From SLFT01 sp964493075 (GTDB lineage: Bacteria; Hydrogenedentota; Hydrogenedentia; Hydrogenedentales; CAITNO01), in assembly GCA_964493075.1 (NCBI GenBank), contig CAZBNU010000071.1:1-18265 (forward strand): a DNA stretch of 18,265 bases. Direction: 5' to 3'. Each line of letters starts with the position of its first letter. Positions within the stretch are counted from its first letter, which is position 1. The translations under genes and the position numbers were made by a program. The notes under the pieces are model-generated. The model was not told the DNA's origin. It searched no databases and was given only the letters and a program-made list of their open reading frames with translations. This document shows, piece by piece, positions 1-6,935 of this stretch.

Positions 1-2481
1 ATGCGAAAAATACATCTGTTGTGCAATGCCCATCTGGATCCCTGCTGGCTTTGGGAATGGGAGGAAGGGGCGGCGGAAGCATTGTCCACCTTTCGCACGG
101 CGGCGGACTTGTGCGAGGAAACGGACAGTCTGGTTTTCAATCATAACGAAGTGACCCTCTATAAATGGGTGGAAGAATATGAGCCTGCCCTGTTTGCACG
201 AATTCAAAAACTGGTGAAGGCGGGACGCTGGCATATCATGGGCGGGTGGTATTTGCAGCCGGACTGCAACATGCCGAGCGGCGAATCTTTTGTGCGTCAG
301 ATTTTGATGGGACGCCTGTATTTTCAGGAGAAATTCGGCGTTGCCCCCACCACCGCCATCAACTTTGATCCCTTCGGCCATACCCGGGGGCTGGTGCAGA
401 TTCTTAAAAAATCCGGCTACGATTCCTACTTGTTCGGACGACCCCATGAAGAGGTATGTTCGTTGCCGCCGGACGGGTTTATCTGGGTTGGATATGATGG
501 TTCCGAGATCGCAGCGCACCGGTTTATCGGCTGGTACAATGCGCCCTTGGGCAAGGCCCGCGATAAAATCGAAACCTGGCTGAAGGACAACCCGGACCGC
601 GAAATCGGGCTTATTCTCTGGGGCGTGGGCAATCATGGCGGCGGGCCGTCGCGCAAGGATGTCCGCGAGATTGACGCCTTCATTGGCGAGAGCACGGATG
701 CGGAAATTATTCATTCCACGCCGGAAACTTATTTTGCCGAAATGGCGGCGTCGGGCAGGGAACGTCCGCGCCGTGAGCAGGATTTGAATTCCTGGGCGCC
801 CGGCTGTTACACCTCGCAGATACGTCTGAAACAACAGCACCGCCTGTTGGAGAATATGCTGTTCATGGTGGAGAAGATGGCGGCGGCAGCAGCGCTGCAG
901 GGGCTTATGGCCTATCCTCAAGCCGCGCTGCATGAAGCGCTTTACGATTTGTTGAACGCGGAATTTCACGACATCTTGCCGGGGTCGTCGGTGCAGCCTG
1001 TGGAAGAGGCGGGACTGCGCATGCTTCATCATGGACTGGAGATTCTATCCCGGTTGCGCGCACATGCCTTCTTCGCACTGGCATCAGGGCAAGTCCGTGC
1101 TCGGGACGGTGAAATCCCGGTGTTTGCCTATAACCCCCATCCCTATGCTGTGGAAGGGGTTTTCGAATGTGAGTTCAATCTTCCGGATTTCAATTTTGAA
1201 GACGAGTTTACTGCGCCCACGGTGCGGCTGAACGGCGAGGCGCTGCCCTGTCAGGTAGAGAAGGAACTGGGCAATCAGGCCATAGACTGGCGCAAACGCT
1301 GTGTGTTCCGCGCCACCCTTGCGCCATCGGCCATAACCCGGTTTGACTGCACGCTGGAGACGGTGCTGCCGGGGCGTCCAACGCCGCAGTGGCCGCTTGA
1401 GGACGGCTACATCAAACTGAAGACCGACGACCTTGAAGCGTGGGTAAACATCGCAACGGGGCTGATGGACAAGTTCGCCGTGAAGGGTCTTGATGTGCTG
1501 CGCAAGGAGGCGTTTCTGCCGCTGGTCATGGAGGATGACGCCGATTGCTGGAGCACGGTGGCGCTCAAATACCATTGCATCGCCGGGCAGTTCACGCTGG
1601 CATCGCCGGAAACGGGAACGCGCATTTCCGGTGTGCAGAAAACCATAGATTCCGTGCGTGTTGTGGAAGACGGGTCGGTGCGTTTGGTGGTGGAAGCCGT
1701 ATTTGCTTACAGCGACTCGTTCCTCATCCTGACCTACAAACTGCCCAAGTCCGGCGCGGCAATGGAAGTGGAGGTGCGTGTTCACTGGAATGAAAAGGAC
1801 AGAATGTTGAAACTGGCGGTGCCGGTAGCGTTCGATGACGCTGCCTATTGGGGGCAGGTAGCCTATGGTCGCGATGTGCTTCCGGGCGCGGAGCGTGAGG
1901 TTGTCGCCCAGAAATGGGTGGCGGCGGTTTCGGACCAGGCCGATATGGCATTGACCTGCATCAACGATGGCGTCTACGGTTCCGATTTCGTGGACAACGC
2001 CCTGCGGCTGACCCTGCTCCGATCTCCCGCCTACTCGTGCAGCCCGTTCAAGGATCGCCCCGTGGTGCGTCCCGACGGTTACACGCCGCGCATTGACCAG
2101 GGCGAACGCTGTTTCCGGTTTTGGTTCAACGCGGGCAAGCAAGAGGAACGTCTCGGCCAGGTGGATCGGGAAGCGTTGGTATACAACGAAAAGCCATTTC
2201 TGTTATCCTTCTATCCCAACGGCATGGGGACGCCGCCGCAGCCTGCGGTGCTTATCGAAGGGGATGGCGTGCTGTTGACGGCATTCAAGCAGGCAGAATG
2301 TTTTGATGGCTGGATACTGCGCTTGTTTGAATCCACCGGAAAAGCACGGACAATTACACTGTGTGTTCCGCTAATTGACCTGAAAAAAGAAATCCGATTT
2401 TCGCCATTTGAAATAAAATCGCTGTGCCTGAATGAAGCAACAAAAGCGCTGTATGAAGTGAATCTGATGGAGCAGCACTGA
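1..2481 (+). CDS. GH38 alpha-mannosidase
   Basis: This is a glycoside hydrolase family 38 enzyme of 826 residues, expected to release mannose from alpha-mannosides by a zinc-dependent retaining mechanism. The N-terminal catalytic domain shows the H-x-D zinc pair (H11, D13, in NAHLDPCWLW) where most members read HTHWDREW. The nucleophile region is NFDPFGHT with D123, and the family signature FHDILPGSS follows with H323 and D324. The remaining 480 or so residues match the size of the middle and C-terminal beta-sandwich regions. No signal peptide is visible, so the enzyme is probably cytosolic and acts on imported oligosaccharides. The ATG is the first base of the window, so the ribosome binding site and any upstream start cannot be seen. 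Downstream genes on the same strand are close. Family assignment is firm; the linkage cleaved is not determinable here. Confidence 0.9.
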   Translation: MRKIHLLCNAHLDPCWLWEWEEGAAEALSTFRTAADLCEETDSLVFNHNEVTLYKWVEEYEPALFARIQKLVKAGRWHIMGGWYLQPDCNMPSGESFVRQILMGRLYFQEKFGVAPTTAINFDPFGHTRGLVQILKKSGYDSYLFGRPHEEVCSLPPDGFIWVGYDGSEIAAHRFIGWYNAPLGKARDKIETWLKDNPDREIGLILWGVGNHGGGPSRKDVREIDAFIGESTDAEIIHSTPETYFAEMAASGRERPRREQDLNSWAPGCYTSQIRLKQQHRLLENMLFMVEKMAAAAALQGLMAYPQAALHEALYDLLNAEFHDILPGSSVQPVEEAGLRMLHHGLEILSRLRAHAFFALASGQVRARDGEIPVFAYNPHPYAVEGVFECEFNLPDFNFEDEFTAPTVRLNGEALPCQVEKELGNQAIDWRKRCVFRATLAPSAITRFDCTLETVLPGRPTPQWPLEDGYIKLKTDDLEAWVNIATGLMDKFAVKGLDVLRKEAFLPLVMEDDADCWSTVALKYHCIAGQFTLASPETGTRISGVQKTIDSVRVVEDGSVRLVVEAVFAYSDSFLILTYKLPKSGAAMEVEVRVHWNEKDRMLKLAVPVAFDDAAYWGQVAYGRDVLPGAEREVVAQKWVAAVSDQADMALTCINDGVYGSDFVDNALRLTLLRSPAYSCSPFKDRPVVRPDGYTPRIDQGERCFRFWFNAGKQEERLGQVDREALVYNEKPFLLSFYPNGMGTPPQPAVLIEGDGVLLTAFKQAECFDGWILRLFESTGKARTITLCVPLIDLKKEIRFSPFEIKSLCLNEATKALYEVNLMEQH

Positions 2482-2502
2482 ATATCCGGAAAGGAGATGA
2501 CC

Positions 2503-2973
2503 ATGGCCCGCAGAAAGAAGAAGAAGAGTTCAAACAGGGGTGATGCATTCGCTAGCAAGTACGACATACCAGGTATCATTATGGAATATGTGGCGGAACT
2601 CATGCCCGATCCGGATGGTCCTGAATTATTGGAGAAAACGGCGGAAGAAGGTATGGAACTCTTTGAAAATATGACCGGTCTGTGCATTTCCATCTGGAAC
2701 TATGCCGCAATGCCGCCGGACTGCGCCATCAGCTATCTTGACAATTTGAGCAGCACACTGGAGGCGGAAAAGGGAAAGGCGGTACGCGACAACATAATAA
2801 ACGTCATGCTGGAAATTTCAAAAGATATGAAAAAGCACTTTCCCAATCCGGATGCCGTTATTATTGATCATGAATTTACCTTGACGGCGAATGAACAACT
2901 TGATTTTGCGATTGAATTGCTGCCTGTTGATGAGGCTATTGCCATCGCCAGGGAAGATATGGAAAACAAATAG
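2503..2973 (+). CDS. Small acidic protein of unknown function, paralog of the next gene
   Basis: I do not recognise the family. The protein has about 156 residues, begins with a basic stretch (MARRKKKKSS), and is otherwise acidic and largely helical in appearance. ATG at 2503 is preferred over the in-frame ATG at 2497 because the AAGGAG at 2491-2496 then sits at normal spacing; the upstream ATG would abut it. It shares a clear pattern with the downstream gene: YDIP-x-I-x-MEYV-x-E near the N-terminus, W-N-x-A-A-x-P-x-x-A in the middle, and a closing segment with A/H-x-x-I-I-D-H-E, then L-P-x-D-E-A. There is no signal peptide, membrane segment or obvious catalytic motif. It starts 21 bases after the mannosidase stop and is probably co-transcribed with it. 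Confidence 0.8.
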   Translation: MARRKKKKSSNRGDAFASKYDIPGIIMEYVAELMPDPDGPELLEKTAEEGMELFENMTGLCISIWNYAAMPPDCAISYLDNLSSTLEAEKGKAVRDNIINVMLEISKDMKKHFPNPDAVIIDHEFTLTANEQLDFAIELLPVDEAIAIAREDMENK

Positions 2974-3090
2974 CCCCCAGCCTCCGATACATGTTAGAAT
3001 AGCGGCAAGTTCGGGGCAAAACAACCGCCCGTGAATACCGGGCAGTTTCACCAATATAAATACACTTTCAACATCAGGGAGAAGAATGCA

Positions 3091-3546
3091 ATGACCGAAA
3101 ACAACATGGACGAGATGCAAGAAATGGACGGCCCCGAACCCAATTATGATATTCCAGAGATACTCATGGAGTATGTCAACGAGATTCTTCCTGATGATGA
3201 GGAATTGGATGAGAACATCGAATTGGAGGATGCTGAAGAGGAGGTTTCACGGGCATTTTTTATTTGCGTAACGGCGTGGAACCATGCCGCACTGCCGGAA
3301 GACGCCGCCGCCATTTTTCTCGCACAGATTGCGGATACGTTCAAGGAGATTGACGCCGTCGAAGACTGGGACAATGTCAAGGAGGATGTGCTGGAAATGT
3401 CTGCTGATATGGCGGCGCAATATCCGGGTGCTGACCATATCATCGTGGACCATGAGTTGGAAGCGCTGGAGGACGGCGAAACAGGGCTTGCAATAGACAT
3501 TATACCACTGGAGGAAGCCGTGGCGGCGCTGCGCGAGAATGCGTAA
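3091..3546 (+). CDS. Small acidic protein of unknown function, paralog of the preceding gene
   Basis: An unrecognised protein of 151 residues that is very rich in Asp and Glu. ATG at 3091 is chosen because AGGGAG at 3076-3081 lies nine bases upstream; the reading frame stays open to about 3031 but without a comparable site. Shared features with the preceding protein are YDIPEILMEYV, W-N-H-A-A-L-P, V-L-E-M-S-A-D-M, and D-H-x-I-V-D-H-E followed by L-A-I-D-I-I-P-L-E-E-A. It lacks the basic N-terminal tail of its paralog, which suggests that the two copies have diverged in partner or localisation. No signal peptide or membrane helix is seen. Tandem duplication is inferred from order and similarity, not from an alignment score. 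Confidence 0.8.
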   Translation: MTENNMDEMQEMDGPEPNYDIPEILMEYVNEILPDDEELDENIELEDAEEEVSRAFFICVTAWNHAALPEDAAAIFLAQIADTFKEIDAVEDWDNVKEDVLEMSADMAAQYPGADHIIVDHELEALEDGETGLAIDIIPLEEAVAALRENA

Positions 3547-3598
3547 TTGACCGATGTGAGACAACCATCTGACAAGATGTTAACCTGGAGAATTCGTA

Positions 3599-4432
3599 AT
3601 GGAAGCGACTTATCTTCCCGGAACACAAATAGAGATTGTCAACGAGGTGGAACGCGGCAAGATCAAACATGTGCTGTTTGATTTTGACGGCACCATCAGC
3701 ACGTTGCGCGAGGGCTGGCAGCGTATCATGGCGCCGGTGTGCGTCGAGATGATCTGCGGCGACACGGAACCCACCGACGCCATCAGGGACGAAGTCAATG
3801 TGATGATTGACGAGACCACGGGCATCCAGACCATCTTCCAGATGCAGCGGTTGCAGGAAATGGTGCGCGCTCACGGGCTGGTGCCAAAAGATAAAATACT
3901 GGAGCCCATTGACTACAAAAAGGTCTACAACGATCGGTTGATGGAGCCGGTGCGCGCACGCATTGCCGAACTGGATTCGGGCGAGAAGACCATTGACGAC
4001 TACACGGTGAACGGCGCGTTGCGTTTTCTTGAATTGATTTCCCAACAAGACGTTGCCATGTATGTGTTCAGCGGCACCGACCGCGAAGATGTGCGCAATG
4101 AAGCGGCGCGATTGGGCGTGGCCCCCTACTTCAAGGAAATCTGGGGCGCGCTGCCCAGTGTTGAGGAATACTCCAAAGAAAAAATCATCCGTGACATTAT
4201 CGCTGAACACCACCTCGAAGGGCCGCAGGTACTCGCCATCGGCGACGGCCCGGTGGAACTGCGCAACGTGAAGGAAGCGGGCGGCATCGCGCTGGGCATC
4301 GCCTCCGACGAAGTACACGGCAAAGGCTGGGACATGTCCAAACGCCCGCGTCTGCTCCGCGCTGGCGCCGACATCCTCGTCCCCGATTTCCTCGAAGCGG
4401 ACACGCTGATAGCATACCTGTTCTCGAAATAA
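3599..4432 (+). CDS. HAD-superfamily phosphatase (phosphoglycolate phosphatase-like)
   Basis: A haloacid dehalogenase-fold hydrolase of 277 residues, expected to dephosphorylate a small phosphorylated metabolite, possibly a sugar phosphate. Motif I is LFDFDGT with nucleophile D28 and acid/base D30. Motif II is VFSGT (S158, T160). The motif III lysine is K193 or K195 in YSKEKII. Motif IV is IGDGPVE with D216. The 120 or so residues between motifs I and II form an alpha-helical cap of the C1 type. The first 20 residues precede the usual start of the fold and are unassigned. The start is supported by TGGAG at 3586-3590. It lies 52 bases after the acidic paralog and faces the converging sugar kinase. 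Substrate is not determinable from sequence. Confidence 0.87.
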   Translation: MEATYLPGTQIEIVNEVERGKIKHVLFDFDGTISTLREGWQRIMAPVCVEMICGDTEPTDAIRDEVNVMIDETTGIQTIFQMQRLQEMVRAHGLVPKDKILEPIDYKKVYNDRLMEPVRARIAELDSGEKTIDDYTVNGALRFLELISQQDVAMYVFSGTDREDVRNEAARLGVAPYFKEIWGALPSVEEYSKEKIIRDIIAEHHLEGPQVLAIGDGPVELRNVKEAGGIALGIASDEVHGKGWDMSKRPRLLRAGADILVPDFLEADTLIAYLFSK

Positions 4433-4449
4433 AAACCGGAATAGGCAAC

Positions 4450-4477
4450 CACGAACGGCACGAAAAGCACGAAAAAG
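4450..4477 (+). repeat. Three 9-bp CACGAA-type tandem units
   Basis: In the gap between the converging phosphatase and kinase genes, three imperfect 9-base units run in tandem: CACGAACGG, CACGAAAAG, CACGAAAAA. CACGAA runs of this kind recur between genes in many environmental bacterial genomes. An ACCACGAAC at 4448-4456 is mirrored by GTTCGTGGT at 4498-4506 across a 41-base loop. The rest of 4433-4564 shows no gene. Confidence 0.5.
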
Positions 4478-4564
4478 AAGTAGAACCCAAATTGGGGGTT
4501 CGTGGTGGATCATGAGTCCAAGGCCCCTTAATTTCAATATTGCGGGTGTCTCTTTACCGGCTCG

Positions 4565-5461
4565 TTAAACTCCTGCTGCCTGTTGCGCCAGAGCGATGGC
4601 GCCCAGCACCCCGGCGCGATTGCCGAGGCCTGGGGGTACGATATAGCTGTCAATATTTTCGAGGAGGGCGGGTGACTGAATATAGTTGTTCAGGAATTGC
4701 TGTACGTAGGTATGTATCCTGGGGAAGAGATGTAGTTGTTCCATGACGCCGCCGCCCATGATGATGCGTTGCGGCGACAGGAGGTAGATCATGGGCAACA
4801 CACCGAGGGCAAGATACCTGGCTTCCAAATTCCACGCGGGATGATCGGCCGCAAGATTCTCTGCCTTCTCTTTCCAGCGCTGTTCGATGGCCGGGCCGGA
4901 TGCCAGCCCTTCCAGACAGTCGCCGTGATAAGGGCACACGCCGGGGAAAGGATCTTCTGTCATGTCGTGGGGAGGCAACACATGGCCCATCTCCGGATGA
5001 AGCAGTCCATGCACCAGTTGTCCGTTGACCATGGCGCCGCCGCCGATCCCCGTGCCGATGGTAATGTAGATAAAGGTGTCCAGTCCCTGCGCGGCGCCCC
5101 AGCGAAATTCACCCAATGCCGCGCCGTTCACATCCGTATCGAAGCCGACGGGTACGTTCAGCGCTTTGCCTATGGGACCTGCAAGGTCGGTTTGCGCCCA
5201 ACCCGGTTTCGGCGTGGTGGTGACGTAACCGTATGTGGGTGACGCGGGATTGGGATCGAGCGGCCCGAACGAAGCAATACCGATCCCGCCCAGCGAACCG
5301 TGTTTCTTTTCCATGTCCTGAAAGAACGCTATGGAACGTTGGACACTTTCTTCGGGGGATGTTGTGGGAAAACGTACCTCATCGCGCACGTCGTCGGGTC
5401 CTGTACCCACAGCACACACAAATTTTGTGCCTCCTGCCTCGATGCCACCAAATAATGCCAT
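4565..5461 (-). CDS. ROK-family sugar kinase (fructokinase/mannokinase type)
   Basis: A ROK kinase of 298 residues that transfers phosphate from ATP to a hexose, most likely fructose or mannose, in the cytosol. The phosphate-binding loop is GGIEAGGTK at residues 5-13. The catalytic aspartate is D110 in FDTDVNGAALGE, and ITIGTGIGGG follows at 133-142. The ROK zinc site is complete: H160 with C176, H179 and C182 in VCPYHGDCLEG, the compact form seen in the YdhR-like fructokinases. The adenosine-side motif IIMGGGVM is at 233-240. The start is supported by AGGAG on the minus strand at 5469-5473. With the alpha-mannosidase and phosphatase on the other side, a role in hexose salvage is inferred. 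A glucokinase assignment is less likely given the GIEAGGTKFV opening. Confidence 0.9.
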   Translation of the reverse strand: MALFGGIEAGGTKFVCAVGTGPDDVRDEVRFPTTSPEESVQRSIAFFQDMEKKHGSLGGIGIASFGPLDPNPASPTYGYVTTTPKPGWAQTDLAGPIGKALNVPVGFDTDVNGAALGEFRWGAAQGLDTFIYITIGTGIGGGAMVNGQLVHGLLHPEMGHVLPPHDMTEDPFPGVCPYHGDCLEGLASGPAIEQRWKEKAENLAADHPAWNLEARYLALGVLPMIYLLSPQRIIMGGGVMEQLHLFPRIHTYVQQFLNNYIQSPALLENIDSYIVPPGLGNRAGVLGAIALAQQAAGV

Positions 5462-5507
5462 GACTGTTCTCCTATAGTAAGGCGGGCACTACCCCGCAAC
5501 CTGCATT

Positions 5508-5538
5508 ATTATATAGGATTAAGTACCACAATCGTCAT
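5508..5538 (-). promoter_or_regulatory. Probable promoter of the ROK kinase
   Basis: Read on the minus strand, a perfect TATAAT lies at 5513-5508. An ATGACG element, matching four of six positions of the TTGACA consensus, sits at 5538-5533 with a 19-base spacer. The kinase ATG is about 47 bases downstream, leaving room for the AGGAG site. The -10 element is strong and the -35 element is weak. Confidence 0.45.
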
Positions 5539-5582
5539 TCCAGTCTTTATTTTCTGATGGGCATCATAAAAAAGACCGGAAT
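5537..5582. repeat. Imperfect inverted repeat (nested hairpin)
   Basis: ATTCCAGTCTTT at 5537-5548 pairs with AAAGACCGGAAT at 5571-5582, with a single mismatch that becomes a U-G wobble if transcribed from the minus strand. GATG/CATC inside the loop gives a second short stem. It lies upstream of the kinase promoter, so it is not in that leader. It may be a dispersed repeat remnant. Confidence 0.45.
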
Positions 5583-5624
5583 CGTGCGTCTGCAAGCGTA
5601 CATCACCTGAGTGGTGCAAGTCTA

Positions 5625-5683
5625 CTCCAGAGAAACGTTGCTGTCAAAACTCTTTAGGAATGTCCCCTCCAGAGAAACGTTGC
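5625..5683. repeat. Pair of 17-bp direct repeats, 42 bp apart
   Basis: CTCCAGAGAAACGTTGC occurs at 5625-5641 and again, identically, at 5667-5683. The start-to-start distance of 42 bases is four helical turns, which would place both copies on the same DNA face. They lie just upstream of the likely promoter of the broken antitoxin-like gene. They could be operator sites or two copies of a dispersed repeat. Confidence 0.6.
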
Positions 5684-5710
5684 ATGTTTGCTGATGCGAA
5701 AATGTTTTTC

Positions 5711-5719
5711 TGTTACAAT
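5711..5719 (+). promoter_or_regulatory. Possible extended -10 promoter element
   Basis: TGTTACAAT at 5711-5719 is a TACAAT box with the TGn extension. It lies 30 bases upstream of the ATG at 5750. No good -35 element is seen at 17 bases; TTGCTG at 5688-5693 would need a 20-base spacer, which is acceptable only because of the extended -10. Confidence 0.35.
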
Positions 5720-5749
5720 AGTGCTTGGGAAAAAGTGAAAGGAAAATCT

Positions 5750-6001
5750 ATGAAGAAGGCTGACGTAAGGGATGAACTTTGTGCTGAATATACCCGCGGA
5801 TATCTTGGGCAGGGTGTGCGCGGCAAATAATATCAAGAGTACCGGCAGGGAACGAATCTGGTACTGCTCAGCCCGGATGTTGCCGAGGTTTTCCAGACGG
5901 AAGAATCGGTCAACAGCGCACTTCGTTCCCTGATTACCCTTGCCAAAAAGACCACAACCGCCAAAACCACAAACGCTCAGAAGAAGCAACGGGCAATGTG
6001 A
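5750..6001 (+). pseudogene. Antitoxin-like small gene interrupted by in-frame TAA
   Basis: From ATG at 5750 one frame runs to TGA at 5999-6001, broken only by TAA at 5828-5830 (codon 27). Ignoring that stop, it encodes 83 residues whose core reads G-V-R-G-K, stop, Y-Q-E-Y, then G-T-N-L-V-L-L, then S-P-D-V-A-E-V-F, then S-V-N-S-A-L-R. From memory this matches a family of small antitoxin-like proteins with a core R-G-K-Y-x-x-x-Y-x-x-G-T-N, so the TAA falls on the expected tyrosine codon and one base (TAT or TAC to TAA) would explain it. AAAGGA lies just upstream of the ATG. No start codon soon after the stop could rescue the distal part. No toxin partner is adjacent: the next gene is an isomerase 40 bases on. 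A sequencing error is the main alternative. Confidence 0.6.
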
Positions 6002-6041
6002 TGTATATTTTTTGCAGAAGTTGATAATAAGGAGACCGGTC

Positions 6042-6911
6042 ATGCTTGAGAACAAAATCGGATTCATGGCGTCGTTGGGATTCAGCGGGATGCCTGCGGA
6101 GCAGGTGGTGGGCCATTTGAAGGAACTGGGCTATAACGCCGTGGAATGGACCCTCGCCCATTTTAACCCACGCGCCAAGTCCCCGGCGGAACTGCAGCAG
6201 CTGGTGGAAGCCACACGCAATGCCGGACTCGAACCGAGCGAACTGGTGGTGCAGCAGGATTATGTTGTTTTGGACGAAGCGGTGCGTGAAGACCGCATCG
6301 CGTTGACCCTGGAGTGCATTGCCGCCTGTGCAGAGCACGGCATCACCACGGTGAACCTGTTTACCGGCCCTGCGCCGTGGGATCCCAATGCGCCGCGTGT
6401 GGGCAAGCAGCTTTCAGAAGGCGCGGCGTGGGACATGGTGCTGGACGCCTTCGGACGCATTGTGCCCGCATTGGAGAAGAACGGCATTCACGGCGCAGTG
6501 GAAGGCGTGTGGGGACATCTCTGCAACGACTACTACACCACGCGCCCGCTCCTGTACCACTTCAACTCGCCCTGGCTCGGCGTGAATTTTGATCCGTCCC
6601 ACGATGTGCTGAAAGGCAACATGGACATCGGTTGGATCGTGCGGCAATGGGGCGTCAAGCGCATCAAACACATCCACCTGAAAGACGCGGTCGGTATCCA
6701 GGAAGAAGGCAAGTTTCTGTTCCCCTTCATCGGCGAAGGCAACGTGGACTGGAAAGGCATGTTCGACGCGCTGCGGGAAATCGGCTATGCCGGATACTGT
6801 TCCGTTGAGTTTGAATCCTTCACCTACCACAACAAAGTGCTGAAAGGCGACACCGTGGAAGCGGCACGCCGTACCATCAACGACGTGCGTGCTGTTATGG
6901 CGCTTGCCTGA
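6042..6911 (+). CDS. Sugar phosphate isomerase/epimerase (xylose isomerase-like TIM barrel)
   Basis: A 289-residue AP-endonuclease-2/xylose-isomerase-like TIM barrel, expected to catalyse a metal-dependent aldose-ketose isomerisation or epimerisation. Candidate metal ligands fall in the family positions: E154 in VEGVWGH, D184 and H187 in NFDPSHD, H210/H212 in KHIHLKD, and E256 in SVEFES. No signal peptide is present, so it is cytosolic, unlike the related lipoprotein at 11817. ATG at 6042 is chosen because AAGGAG at 6029-6034 is seven bases upstream; the open frame extends back to 5940 but over the end of the broken antitoxin-like gene and without a ribosome binding site. Its neighbours (mannosidase, ROK kinase) suggest carbohydrate catabolism. 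Substrate is unknown. Confidence 0.85.
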   Translation: MLENKIGFMASLGFSGMPAEQVVGHLKELGYNAVEWTLAHFNPRAKSPAELQQLVEATRNAGLEPSELVVQQDYVVLDEAVREDRIALTLECIAACAEHGITTVNLFTGPAPWDPNAPRVGKQLSEGAAWDMVLDAFGRIVPALEKNGIHGAVEGVWGHLCNDYYTTRPLLYHFNSPWLGVNFDPSHDVLKGNMDIGWIVRQWGVKRIKHIHLKDAVGIQEEGKFLFPFIGEGNVDWKGMFDALREIGYAGYCSVEFESFTYHNKVLKGDTVEAARRTINDVRAVMALA

Positions 6912-6935
6912 AACAATAATCGTGAAGGATTATAG

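Noticed and set aside
1084..2142. Long minus-strand open frame (352 codons) inside the mannosidase gene
   Set aside because: It lies wholly antisense to a gene with strong GH38 motifs, and its translation is rich in His, Arg and Gln without any family pattern. It is a by-product of codon bias.
3027..3043. Attenuator hairpin before the second acidic paralog
   Set aside because: GCCCG/CGGGC is a five-pair stem with no T tract or alternative structure; expected by chance.
4483..4501. Terminator hairpin after the phosphatase
   Set aside because: GAACCC/GGGTTC gives six pairs but there is no T tract on either strand side; kept only as part of the repeat-like intergenic region.
3500..4537. Minus-strand open frame of 345 codons opposite the HAD phosphatase
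   Set aside because: The phosphatase has all four HAD motifs in order on the plus strand; the antisense translation shows no recognisable domain.
5625..5683. Start of a CRISPR array
   Set aside because: Only two 17-base copies occur, too short and too few, with no further repeat and no cas gene in the window.
5940..6041. Longer start for the isomerase at 5940
   Set aside because: It would add 34 residues (PKRPQPPKPQ...) read from the end of the antitoxin-like frame, with no ribosome binding site, while AAGGAG precedes the ATG at 6042.
6915..6933. Terminator between the converging isomerase and PepSY-like genes
   Set aside because: The ATAATC/GATTAT stem is only six AT-rich pairs and is not followed by a T run.
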